35,658 nucleotides of DNA from Euzebyales bacterium (GTDB taxonomy: Bacteria > Actinomycetota > Nitriliruptoria > Euzebyales > JAHELV01). Below, one piece after another: positions 1-7,459 of the stretch. Location of the stretch: contig DATHVN010000237.1 of the NCBI GenBank assembly GCA_035461305.1, positions 1-35,658 of the forward strand, read 5' to 3'. A program made the translations under genes and the position numbers. Positions within the stretch are counted from its first letter, which is position 1. Each line of letters starts with the position of its first letter. The notes under the pieces were generated by a model that was given only the letters and a program-made list of their open reading frames with translations, did not search any database and had not been told where the DNA came from.

Positions 1-500
1 GGGGGCAGGAATTCCGACCAGTAGACCGCGCCGGAAGGGCTAACGGTTGCGAACAAGGTGACCGGAACGTGCCACACCGCCCACATCGCGCCCACGATGA
101 GCCCCGTGGTGAGGACGCTGTGACGCGGCCTTACCGTGGGCACAGCGAATCCGGTCCAGCCCAACTCCTCCGAGAAGGCGCCCACAGCACCGATCGTGAG
201 CCCGGACAGAAGCAGGGCGCCGATGTTGTCTGTGGTGTAGGCGTCGGGGACAAAGACCGGGGAGATGAGCGAAAGCGCGAGGAGAATGGGCATCACCAGA
301 AGCGGCACGGTCGCGAGAGCGACCGCGTACCAGCGGGCGCCCACCCGCCACCTGAGCAACCGTGATCGGAACTCGCGAAGACCCGTTCTTCCGTGGACGA
401 AGGCGGTCATCAACGGGCCCGCCACGCTGGGGCCGGCAAACAATGCCAACCATCGCGCGGTCCGGGTTCGCCAGTGGCTCAGCGCAGGGTCGGCGGCCAC
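1..500 (-). CDS. CPBP-family intramembrane metalloprotease, partial (C-terminus beyond window)
   Basis: The reverse strand is open from position 1 to a stop at 522-524 and encodes a hydrophobic protein. It carries the CPBP (Abi, Rce1-like) signature: EELGWTGFAVP (about 181-139), with the paired glutamates that bind metal, and then GAMWAVWHVPV (about 93-61) with the second-motif histidine. Before the EE motif are one or two membrane segments and an arginine-rich loop (RSRLLRWRVGARWY), both typical of the family. The C-terminal part lies outside the window. The start is uncertain. The only reasonable in-frame start after the stop is GTG at 500-498, which gives a protein lacking the usual first membrane segment, so the 5' end may be truncated, as in other genes of this decayed region. 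CPBP proteins are membrane proteases linked to prenyl-protein processing or bacteriocin immunity; the substrate here is unknown. Confidence 0.8.
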   Translation of the reverse strand, partial: MAADPALSHWRTRTARWLALFAGPSVAGPLMTAFVHGRTGLREFRSRLLRWRVGARWYAVALATVPLLVMPILLALSLISPVFVPDAYTTDNIGALLLSGLTIGAVGAFSEELGWTGFAVPTVRPRHSVLTTGLIVGAMWAVWHVPVTLFATVSPSGAVYWSEFLP

Positions 501-815
501 ACTTGCCCCGCGAATCGTGGCTTACCGCACCTTCAGTATCGGACAACCGAGCACGGCACGTCAGGGTCGTCCGCACGGTTCGCAGGGCCCTTCGGCATGG
601 CAATCCGTCTGCATGAAGTCACGGCTCATCGCTCACCGCTCCCGGAGTGACCTCAGCCCATCGCATATCCGGAATTACCGTCGGGCTTGTTCGGTGTACT
701 CCGGACCCGTCCCGTTCACGTCGATCGCCGGCATGACAAGGTGCTTGTGACGATCCAGGCTCGCAGTTCATCCGACCGCAGCCTCACGGGTGGGGCGTCA
801 GCGCCGCTTGCGGCG

Positions 816-1040
816 TCATGGTTCATCACGATAGCGCCGCGGGCCTTTAAGGACCCGCGCGGGCAGGCGGAGGAGGTCCTTGATGCGATCAAGGATCGCA
901 CCGACGGAGATGCCCACCCGCCGCAGCGGTCTCGAGAGCAACCACACGATGGGATACAGGAGGAGCGCGAGCAGAGCCAGCAGCAGAGCCACCGGCAACG
1001 CAACCACCAGCAGGACCAGCCAGAGCAGGAACTTGACCAT
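816..1040 (-). CDS. small hydrophobic membrane protein, 74 aa
   Basis: A 74-residue protein starts at ATG 1040, preceded by a very strong ribosome binding site (GAGGAGG, about 6 bases upstream), which decides this start over longer upstream frames. Residues about 3-35 form a Leu/Val/Ala-rich stretch long enough for one long or two short membrane passes (FLLWLVLLVVALPVALLLAL and onward). A basic, amphipathic tail follows (DRIKDLLRLPARVLKGPRRY), probably at the cytoplasmic membrane face. I recognise no named family. Such short membrane proteins with basic tails are common in actinobacteria, usually without known function. It stands alone, with about 300 bases of apparent non-coding DNA on its left and 265 bases on its right. 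Confidence 0.75.
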   Translation of the reverse strand: MVKFLLWLVLLVVALPVALLLALLALLLYPIVWLLSRPLRRVGISVGAILDRIKDLLRLPARVLKGPRRYRDEP

Positions 1041-1305
1041 GGTGCCTCCTCCTCGACACACGCCCCATGGGATTAATTGCACCGTACAAGCCGGAGGGCA
1101 CCGGTACCAAGGTCCGTCACGACCGCATGCGGCGTAGCGCAGCCGCCAACGCCGGAAGACCGCTGCAACCGGCGGCAACCCCGGCTACAGCATGCTTATC
1201 GCAGCGCGGCGTCGGCGACCATCGTCGCGCTTGCCCTTCATTTGGCGGATGATCCGCGCCACACCCGTCGGTGGAGACGTGCTGCGTCAACGGGTGACCC
1301 TGGCG

Positions 1306-1901
1306 TCAGCGCGGCGGATCCTCACCGGTGAGCCCGTCGACCGACTCGCGGGTGAGATCGGCGTGACCGACGTGCCGCGCGTACTCCTCGATGATGTCGA
1401 TCAGGACGCGACGCAGACTGGGTGCGTCATCCCAACCGGTAAATCTGACCAGTTGCCCGAGATCGCCGTCGGCCAGCACTGCGGTGACCGCCGCGCGGGA
1501 GCGCTCCACGGCATCCTGCCAGAGCGCGAGCAGTTGTTCTGGCGAGTCGCTCGCGGCCGAGTGCCACTCCCAGTCGGGGTCATCGAAGTCGGCGTCCGGC
1601 CACAGCGATCGCATGTCCCGACCGAGCAGACGTCGCGAGAAGTAGACGTCCTCGATCAGAGCCAAGTGCTTGACCAGCCCACCCAGCGTAATCGTTGATG
1701 CGCCGACGGTCGCCTGCATGCCAGAGCGTCCAGCCCAGAGCACTTCCACGCGAAGGTCGCGCGCTGCCGTTCGAGGGAGCCCAGCAGCGTGGTCGTCTCG
1801 TCGCCGGCCACAGGCGGCTCCCGGAGGACGTTCTCGTTTGTGTCAGCCCACGCCCGCGACGGTACTGCACGCCTGCGCACGACACAGGTTGCGCCTGCCA
1901 T
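1306..1901 (-). pseudogene. DUF664/DinB-superfamily protein, frameshifted
   Basis: Two overlapping reverse-strand frames together give one DUF664 protein of the DinB/mycothiol-dependent metal-binding superfamily. The N-terminal frame (from about 1901) reads PPVAGDETTTLLGSLERQRATFAWKCSGLDA. The other frame, from about 1722 to the stop at 1306, reads GMQATVGASTITLGGLVKHLALIEDVYF, then PDWEWHSAASDSPEQLLALW and a tail with EEYARHVGHADLTRES. The histidines in LVKHL, EWHS and ARHVGHAD are the family's putative metal ligands. Between the codons for LDA and GM there are two bases (1723-1724) where family members have one codon, so one base is missing. ATG 1901 has a possible AGGA ahead of it, but the true start is uncertain. 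Either this is a recent pseudogene or a single-base sequence error. Confidence 0.75.
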
Positions 1902-2150
1902 GACCGATCCTACGAAGCCGTCAGCACCGCCTGGCGGATGACTCCGGCGCTGGTCGTGCACACACTCAAAACAACATCACGGCGCTGTGCCGCTTCTCAA
2001 CCGCGAAATGAAGTCGTAGGCGCCGTCACACACCGTCCCGTCCCAGCGCAGCGTGACGCACGCGCCGGTGGCGTGTGAACAGCAACCTCGACGTGGGCCT
2101 CAGCCTGCCGCGGGCGCGCCCGCCACGCTGCTGCCCGGGAGGAGCCGCAG

Positions 2151-2511
2151 TTAGGCGGCGTCGCGATCATAGGGCGTGACCGGCATCGCGCGCACGCTTC
2201 CGTCCTGTCCCACCTCGAGTTCGACGGTGACACGCGTCGTCGGCGGTCGAAGCCCCTCAGCGATCAACTGCCGCGCGAGTGTCGTGTGGCCGATCGTGGT
2301 GCCCGACACGCGGCTGCGTCGTTCGGCCTCGCGCGACAACGCTTCCGCCAGGTCTGGGTCAATCCGCACACTGAGCACGGCGCCCAGACGCTTGCTGGGC
2401 GGCGGCGCGTCCGACTCCAGTGGAGGAACCTTCCCAGGTGTCAAGGTCTTCGTCGCCGCGTTCGATGCGCTCGACCAGCTCCTGCTCCTCGTCCGGCGTC
2501 ATCCGTGGCAT
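2151..2511 (-). pseudogene. ribbon-helix-helix antitoxin, frame-disrupted
   Basis: From ATG 2511, with AGGCGAGG just upstream, one frame reads MPRMTPDEEQELVERIERGD then EDLDTWEG. This is a typical acidic N-terminus of CopG/BrnA-like antitoxins. That frame soon loses sense, and a frame shifted by one base continues with LGAVLSVRIDPDLAEALSRE and TTLARQLIAEGLRPP. This is a ribbon-helix-helix DNA-binding segment: a beta strand followed by two helices. The change of frame falls around 2395-2425, within or near a run of GCC/GCG repeats, and corresponds to one extra base. Alternatively translation starts at TTG 2444 and yields only a 97-residue protein with the DNA-binding part. The gene follows a toxin-like gene that is also broken, so the module is probably dead unless both breaks are sequence errors. 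Confidence 0.6.
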
Positions 2512-2792
2512 GACCTCGCCTGCCTTTCCACGCGGTCACCGCCCCGCAGCCCCGAGCCGCCTCGTCGGCCCAGGTCACCAGGACCCGCAGCGACCGACCG
2601 GCATCGGTGCGACCGTCCATCGCGTACTGTGGCGCGGCCGCGCTTGTTGCGCCGCCACGTTGGCTCGTCGGCGAGCACCCGCTCGACTTCCCGTGCTGTG
2701 AGCCCACGCCGGGCGAGGTGCTGCTCGCTGGTGTCCCAGTCGAAGAACGCTGGATAGGGCGGGTCGGGAGAACTCTCGCAGCGACGTAGCAC
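2499..2792 (-). pseudogene. BrnT/DUF4258-like toxin, frame-disrupted
   Basis: The frame from GTG 2792 encodes FFDWDTSEQHLARRGLTARE then VERVLADEPTWRRNKRGRAT. This resembles the N-terminal half of small BrnT/DUF4258-type ribonuclease toxins: the F-D-W-D entry, a helix with HLARRGL, then an E-V-x-x-V-L turn. After the RGRAT codons the sense moves to a neighbouring frame that reads YAMDGRTDAGRSLRVLVTWADE and ends with VTAWKG, the usual beta-strand C-terminus of these toxins. Removing one G near 2620 restores a continuous protein. The stop is unclear because the downstream frame runs into the antitoxin. Toxin then antitoxin, with a short overlap, is the order in BrnTA operons. The family assignment is from motif memory and is moderately secure. 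Confidence 0.55.
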
Positions 2793-3003
2793 ATTGTATG
2801 ACACCGAGACCCGGGGTCGACAGCCTACACGACGGCCGCGCGCCTGTGCGTAGCATGTGCCTATGTGGCAGGCGCCGTCATAGGGCGGACACGGCCGTAC
2901 ACCGAACCTACGAAACCCCAGCTCAGCGGCACGCGATGCCCTGCCGGGCGCGCCTCGACTGGCCTGACACCAACGCACGCCGATCGACGACTGCTCGCCG
3001 TGC

Positions 3004-3186
3004 TCAGCCAGCGAGGGCGGCGAAGACTTCGTAGACCATGAAGGCTGGCCAGAACAGTCCCTGGACCACGGCCAGCACATACTCCCAGAAGGTGTCCGCC
3101 TGTTGCCAGAAGAACACCAAGGCTCCGAAGATGCCCAGACCGTAGATGGCACCGCCACCGGCGGCGCCCGCTGTGCTGTTGCTCAT
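3004..3186 (-). CDS. small membrane protein, 60 aa
   Basis: ATG 3186, with AGGAAG about 6 bases upstream, opens a 60-residue protein starting MSNSTAGAAGGGAIYGLGIF. A longer in-frame version exists, but only this start has a ribosome binding site. After a Gly/Ala/Ser-rich lead there are two hydrophobic segments, IYGLGIFGALVFFW (about 14-27) and VLAVVQGLFWPAFMVYEVFA (about 37-56), separated by QQADTFWEY, suggesting a membrane hairpin. The W-rich pattern with a short acidic turn is found in many small conserved membrane proteins of bacteria and archaea without a known function. It is intact while its neighbours on both sides are broken. Confidence 0.75.
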   Translation of the reverse strand: MSNSTAGAAGGGAIYGLGIFGALVFFWQQADTFWEYVLAVVQGLFWPAFMVYEVFAALAG

Positions 3187-3313
3187 CGGACTTCCTATCT
3201 GTCGAGGCACGTGGCCGCGACTGCGAGCGATCCGAATGGTCTTCGGCAGCGAAGCATGCCGAGTTGGAGTGGCCACGGCGAGCTTTCCGGGTTCGCCGCC
3301 AAACCCGGCCCCT

Positions 3314-3766
3314 TCAGGTCCCGGATGCGCCGTGCGCGACGTCGCCGATGACCGCGGCGAGCTCCTGCGGGCGCGACCACATCGGCCAGTGGCTCGTCGG
3401 CAGGTCGACGTACGTCACATCGCGCAACTCGGCCAGGGTCGAGTGCGCCCGTCGCCGGGCCGGGGTCGACGTAGACCATCGCCGCGATCCGCTCCGACAT
3501 GCGGTCGGCGACCGCATGGCCGGGGCCCCGGTACCGCTGTGCACGGCAAGCACAACGGGACGCCCGGCCACTGTGACCGCCTCACAGATCGCGTCGACGT
3601 GGTCGGCAAGCGTGATCGAGGACCGATCGGCGTCTGCCGACTCGAGACCGGGCAACGTCAGCGCCGTGACGTCGTGACCGTCGGCGCGCAGGGCAGCGGC
3701 GACCTCGTCCCACGCCCATGCTCCGAGCCAGAACCCGGGAACCAGGACAATCGGTGCGGTGTTCAC
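3314..3766 (-). pseudogene. alpha/beta hydrolase, internal deletion and frame changes
   Basis: From GTG 3766 (GGAG 5 bases upstream) the frame reads APIVLVPGFWLGAWAWDEVA, DGHDVTALTLPGLE and VVLAVHSGTGAP. This is the N-terminal half of a short alpha/beta hydrolase: an oxyanion-hole HG-like PGFW loop, then a nucleophile elbow with serine in HSGTG. Around 3522, in a GGGGCCCC run, sense moves to another frame (GHAVADRMSERIAAMVYVD). It then returns to the first frame near 3440 with LRDVTYVDLPTSHWPMWSRP, the C-terminal catalytic-histidine region. The cap and acid-loop regions that normally separate these parts (about 60-80 residues) are missing. Because of this deletion, a simple sequence error cannot explain the damage, and I call it a true pseudogene. 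Confidence 0.75.
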
Positions 3767-4598
3767 GTCTCCGATCCTTAGGTCAGTGACCGACGTTCCG
3801 AGTCCTGGGGACGGCCCACAGAACAGGCGGTTGCGACCGTGAACGCCAGCCCGACTGCCGGTTCGCACCTCCACCCACCGCGTTCTCCGGCAGCGCCAAC
3901 CGCCTGGGTGCCAAGGCGAAGCCCAACGGAGTGCCGTGACGCGGACGCGCCTCATGCAGCGTCGTGATGAGCTCGCGTCATCGGTTGCCCTGGAAATCGG
4001 TCTGCACATCGTACAGCGCCTGCAGCTTCAACCAGAACCGTGGCCGAGACTCCGACGGCTTGGCCGCTCGAGTGCACTTCAGGAACGCGGGGCACTGGTC
4101 TGTCGGATCCGTTGTCCGGACCGCCGCCGCCTGAAGAGCGCGACAAGGACGTGCTGGCGGTCCTGAACGCCAGCGGACTCTGATCGCGCGGTGCTCGCGG
4201 GCGTGTCCGAGGGATGTGCCTCGCCACAGTGTCCGCGCGACCTATCCGAAGCGCACGCGAGCGATGGTCTTGTGCGGGCCGATCGTCGGTGGACCGACGG
4301 CGGACCACCCGTCAGTGAGCGGTGGCTACAGGGGCCGCGCAGTCCAAGGGTGCGCTCGAGCACTGGGTGATGGCAGGACGCTCAGGCTGGGGTCGCCCAC
4401 ATCGGCGGGGACCAACGACCAGCTGGGATGGTCGAGCGGGTACGGCGAGCCCATGCATGGCCAGGGAGCTCCATCGAGGTGTGGACGCGGATCGACCTGC
4501 GTGACGTGCTCGGCGTGCCCGCCCCGCGGCTGGGACGAGATGAACACCGGACGCGTCGGCGGGCATCGTGGCCGAGTCGCTGACTGCCCGCGGGCGGC
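3767..4598. other. 830-base stretch without an intact gene
   Basis: No frame here reads like a protein over any length. The many open frames are arginine/proline-rich and lack ribosome binding sites. On the reverse strand two short patches look protein-like: a HigA-type antitoxin tail (listed separately) and a patch at about 4247-4325 reading LTDGWSAVGPPTIGPHKTIA followed by RVRFG and a stop, which I cannot assign. The stretch is probably degraded DNA continuing the pseudogene-rich region. Confidence 0.5.
4001..4110 (-). pseudogene. HigA-type antitoxin C-terminal remnant
   Basis: The reverse strand ending at the TGA at 4001-4003 reads RFWLKLQALYDVQTDFQGNR. This matches the end of HigA/VapI-type Xre-family antitoxins, where the last helix carries F-W-L-x-L-Q-x-x-Y-D. 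Just upstream, the words AK and AVGVSA, which would belong to the preceding helix (RLAKAVGVSARFW in an intact protein), are found only by switching frames. At least two indels are therefore needed. The helix-turn-helix region is not recognisable further upstream and no HigB toxin was found. This is a relic, called from a short motif. Confidence 0.4.
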
Positions 4599-5114
4599 TC
4601 AGGCGGCGTCCGATGCCGACGGCTGCTGGGGTGCGAGCATGGGGTGGCAGCCTTCGGGAACGTCTTCGAGGTGGGCCAGGACGGTGCGGAAGATGTCGCG
4701 CAGATGGTGGACCTGGTCCCGGTCGAGATGATCGAACAGCGCGGTCCTGACCTGTTCGACGTGTCCCGGTGCAGCGGCGACCAGCGCGTCGTAGCCGGCG
4801 TCGGTGAGTGTCGCGACGACCTGCCGGGCGTTGTCGGGGTGCCGGCACCGTCGCACCCAGCCGCGGTCCTCGAGGCGTGCCACGGCATGGGACAGCTTGC
4901 TGGGTGACGAGCGCGTGTACTCGGCGATCTGACCCATCGTCAGGGACCGCTCCGGTACCTCTCCCAGCAGTCCGAGGATGGCGTAGTAGCTGTGTGGCAT
5001 GCCGGCGTCGCGCTGCAACTGCCGGTCAAGGGACTCCTGCAGCAGGACGGCGGCGTACAGGTAGGTCCGCCAGGCCTCCTGCTGCTCGTCGTCCAACCAC
5101 CGCGGCTCGCTCAT
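4599..5114 (-). CDS. MarR-family transcriptional regulator
   Basis: This 171-residue protein has the MarR fold. A helical N-terminus (residues 1-40) is followed by a winged helix with SLTMGQIAEYTRSSPSKLSH as the DNA-reading helix-turn-helix (about 56-75), then RLEDRGWVRRCRHPDNARQV as the wing (about 80-99, with the family's D-x-R motif) and a C-terminal dimerisation helix. The length is slightly above the family norm because of a short C-terminal tail. The gene is divergent from a quinone-oxidoreductase-like gene at 5215. The shared 100-base intergenic region contains a small palindrome, so this protein most likely represses both itself and that gene in response to a small electrophile or phenolic ligand. 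No strong ribosome binding site precedes ATG 5114. The ligand is unknown. Confidence 0.88.
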   Translation of the reverse strand: MSEPRWLDDEQQEAWRTYLYAAVLLQESLDRQLQRDAGMPHSYYAILGLLGEVPERSLTMGQIAEYTRSSPSKLSHAVARLEDRGWVRRCRHPDNARQVVATLTDAGYDALVAAAPGHVEQVRTALFDHLDRDQVHHLRDIFRTVLAHLEDVPEGCHPMLAPQQPSASDAA

Positions 5115-5145
5115 GCGCCCATCGTAACCGTGGGTGCTATCTTGC

Positions 5146-5157
5146 TTGAACCCTCAA
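5146..5157. promoter_or_regulatory. candidate MarR operator TTGAACCCTCAA
   Basis: TTGA-ACCC-TCAA is an inverted repeat located between the divergent marR (start 5114) and oxidoreductase (start 5215) genes. It lies in the only AT-richer part of the gap and next to TATCTT (5138-5143), a possible -10 element. The position and local symmetry fit an operator of the adjacent MarR protein. The arms are only 4 bp, so chance is possible. Confidence 0.4.
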
Positions 5158-5214
5158 ATGAGGCATCGACCCGGTCGGTGCGACGTCGGGGACGTCAGCG
5201 AACAGGAGCGTGTC

Positions 5215-6174
5215 ATGCAGGCAGTGGTGGTTCAGGGGCCGGACCAGGAACCGGTCATCGCCGACGTACCAGAGCCGCAGGTCTCCGCTGGACATGTGCT
5301 CGTGCGGGTGCAGGCAGCGGGACTGAACGCGATCGACAACGCGATCGCCAGCGGCATGATGCGGGGGATGATGGAGCATGACGACCCGGTGGTGCTCGGC
5401 CGCGACGCCGCCGGCGTCGTCGAAGCGGTTGGCGAGCAGGTCACCGATGTCACTGTCGGCGATGCTGTGGTCGGCCACGTGTTGCTCATCCCACCGATCA
5501 AGCACGGCACGCTGGCCGAGTACGCGGTGCTGCCCGCCCAGACGCTGGTGCCGCTGCCCGACGGGCTGGATCCGCTCATGGCGGCGGCAATCCCCTTGGC
5601 CGGGGCCGCAGCCGTCGCCTGTGTCGAGGCCGTCGGACCGCAGCACGGCGAGGCGGTGCTGATCGCCGGAGCCAGCGGTGGTGTCGGGTCCTACGCCGTG
5701 CAGCTGGCCGCACGGCGCGGCGCGACCGTCATCGCCACCGGGCTGCTTGAGGACGCCAACCGGCTCCGCCGTCTCGGTGCCGACCATGTCGTGGACTACC
5801 GCGACGACGTCGCGCAGCAGGTCAGGGCCGCCCACCCCCACGGGGTGGACGCCCTCATCGACCTGGTCAGCTTCACTCCGGATGCCCTGGTCGCCCACAC
5901 CGCGCTGTTGCGCGACGGTGGTCGCGTCGCCACGACCACGGGCAGCGCCGATCCCGACGCGCTCGCAGCCCGCGACATCACCGGCACCAACATCATGGCC
6001 ACACCTGTCGCCGACGTCGTCGGCCCCCTGGTCCAGCAGGCGGTCGACGGATCCCTGACAGTCGACGTCGGCCGGGTCCTCGATCTGCCGGACGCAATCG
6101 AGGGTCTGCGGACGTTCGCCTCCGGGCACACGCGGGGCAACATGGTCGTGCGCATCGTGGAGGCGCCGAAGTGA
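5215..6174 (+). CDS. zinc-independent MDR-family NADPH:quinone oxidoreductase-like protein
   Basis: A 319-residue medium-chain dehydrogenase/reductase. ATG 5215 is chosen over an upstream in-frame ATG because AGGAG lies 7 bases before it and the protein starts with the family's MQAVVVQGP strand. A GroES-like domain covers residues 1-120 (VLGRDAAGVVEAVGEQV at about 60-76). A Rossmann domain follows with GASGGVGSYAVQLAARRGA (152-170), the NADPH-binding A-x-x-G-x-x-G form of quinone oxidoreductases. The zinc-binding cysteines of alcohol dehydrogenases are absent. The C-terminus has the usual HTRGNMVVRI strand. The family reduces quinones or other electrophiles with NADPH. Divergence from a MarR regulator suggests induction by such a compound. 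It is intact although it sits between decayed genes. Confidence 0.9.
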   Translation: MQAVVVQGPDQEPVIADVPEPQVSAGHVLVRVQAAGLNAIDNAIASGMMRGMMEHDDPVVLGRDAAGVVEAVGEQVTDVTVGDAVVGHVLLIPPIKHGTLAEYAVLPAQTLVPLPDGLDPLMAAAIPLAGAAAVACVEAVGPQHGEAVLIAGASGGVGSYAVQLAARRGATVIATGLLEDANRLRRLGADHVVDYRDDVAQQVRAAHPHGVDALIDLVSFTPDALVAHTALLRDGGRVATTTGSADPDALAARDITGTNIMATPVADVVGPLVQQAVDGSLTVDVGRVLDLPDAIEGLRTFASGHTRGNMVVRIVEAPK

Positions 6175-6264
6175 CCTCCTTCGGCGGATCCTGCAGGGCC
6201 CCGCTCGCGGGTTTCCTCATCGCCAGGCTGATGAAGGCCGCAACTGCGTCTTGATGGCGGCGTG

Positions 6265-6655
6265 GAAGAGACGAGCTGCTCGCCAGCCACGGGGTCGTTG
6301 ATGTGGCGTTCATCGCCTCACCGACCGGTTCGGGTGCTGGGGGTTCCTCGACCTCTGGAGGACAGGTGCCGCCCCGTCATTCACCGACGACGACCTCGGG
6401 TTCCTGGCAAGGATCCGCGATCCGGTCACGACAGCGACGCGTCGCTGCCAGTTGGCGAGGGCCTACGACCTCAGTGCGTGCGAACGCGAGGTGCTGCAGC
6501 ACCTCATGACTCGACACACGACAGGTCGAGCAGCGGATGTACTTTCCGAGCACACCGTGCAGGACCCCCCCGAAGACGTCCTTCCACAACGGACGACCCT
6601 GTGTCGCGAGTGCTGGACACGTGACCCCCAGCACACGCGAGCACACAGCGGGCAC
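6265..6655 (+). pseudogene. LuxR-family regulator remnant (GAF-like end plus HTH)
   Basis: Three forward frames each carry part of one protein. First VVDVAFI (about 6295), then after a frame change FGCWGFLDLWRTGAAPSF with TDDDLGFLARIRDP (about 6329-6420). Next, continuing towards the HTH, AYDLSACEREVLQHL (6455-6505), the start of a LuxR helix-turn-helix. The recognition-helix region SEHTVQD follows, and after a run of seven C (6567-6573) the sense shifts again to KTSFHNGR. The piece with CWGFLDLWR precedes the HTH in LuxR regulators of the GAF-plus-LuxR type. The usual linker and sensory domain are missing. At least three frame changes make this a pseudogene. Confidence 0.6.
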
Positions 6656-6667
6656 GGGGAAGCAACG

Positions 6668-7459
6668 TCACGCCGTCGGGTCACGGTTGAACAGGTGCCT
6701 GGACCACGCGTACCCGCCGAGACCGATGGCGACGGACCACAGGACCGCCAGCACGCCGTCGCTGCCGATCGCGGTGCCGAGCAGGAGCCCGCGGACGGTG
6801 TTGATGATCGGGGTGAACGGCTGATGCTCGGCGAACCAGCGCATCGCCGCCGGCATCGAGTCCGTCGGGACGAACCCGCTACCAAGGAACGGCAGCAGCA
6901 TGAGCGGCAGTGGCAGGTTGCTGGCCGCCTCCACCGTGCGGGACACCAGCCCGAGCGCGACCGCCAGCCAGATCACGGCGAGGCTGATGCCCACCAGGAG
7001 GACGGCCGCGGCCAGCCACTCGACCCAGTCGGCCGTGGGGTCGAAGCCCAGGAGCAGCGCCACACCGATCACGAAGGCGAGCGCGATCACCGTCTGGATC
7101 AGGTTGCCGAGCACGTGCCCGGTCAGGACCGATGCCCGGGCGATGGCCATGGTTCGGAAGCGGTTCATGATGCCCTCGGTCATGTCCATGGCGACCGAGA
7201 TCGCCGCTCCCTGGGCGGCACCGGCCACGGAGATGAGCAGGATCCCGGGGGTGATGTAGGCCAGGTAGTCGTCCCGCCCACCGGATACTCCGACGAGACC
7301 GGCACCCATCGTGTCGCCGAAGACGCTGACGAAGAGCAACAGCAGGACGATCGGCACGCCGATGGTGGAGGCGGGACCGACCGGATAGCGCAGGTTGCGA
7401 CGCAGGTTGCGACGCAGCATCGTCGTCGAATCGCGGACGGCATGCGGCAGGGCGCTCAT
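6668..7459 (-). CDS. ABC-2 type transporter permease (DrrB-like)
   Basis: This 263-residue membrane protein has about six hydrophobic segments (near residues 30-48, 70-88, 112-138, 143-172, 185-200 and 235-255), as in ABC-2 permeases of the DrrB/daunorubicin-resistance type. The loop with GAAQGAAISVAMDMTEGIMN and RFRTMAIAR (about 81-109) is the conserved coupling region that contacts the ATPase. The start ATG overlaps the stop of the ATPase gene by four bases (ATGA), implying translational coupling and a two-subunit exporter. It is the last gene of the four-gene operon beginning at 9859. The substrate (drug, lipid or envelope component) cannot be read from the sequence. Confidence 0.92.
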   Translation of the reverse strand: MSALPHAVRDSTTMLRRNLRRNLRYPVGPASTIGVPIVLLLLFVSVFGDTMGAGLVGVSGGRDDYLAYITPGILLISVAGAAQGAAISVAMDMTEGIMNRFRTMAIARASVLTGHVLGNLIQTVIALAFVIGVALLLGFDPTADWVEWLAAAVLLVGISLAVIWLAVALGLVSRTVEAASNLPLPLMLLPFLGSGFVPTDSMPAAMRWFAEHQPFTPIINTVRGLLLGTAIGSDGVLAVLWSVAIGLGGYAWSRHLFNRDPTA

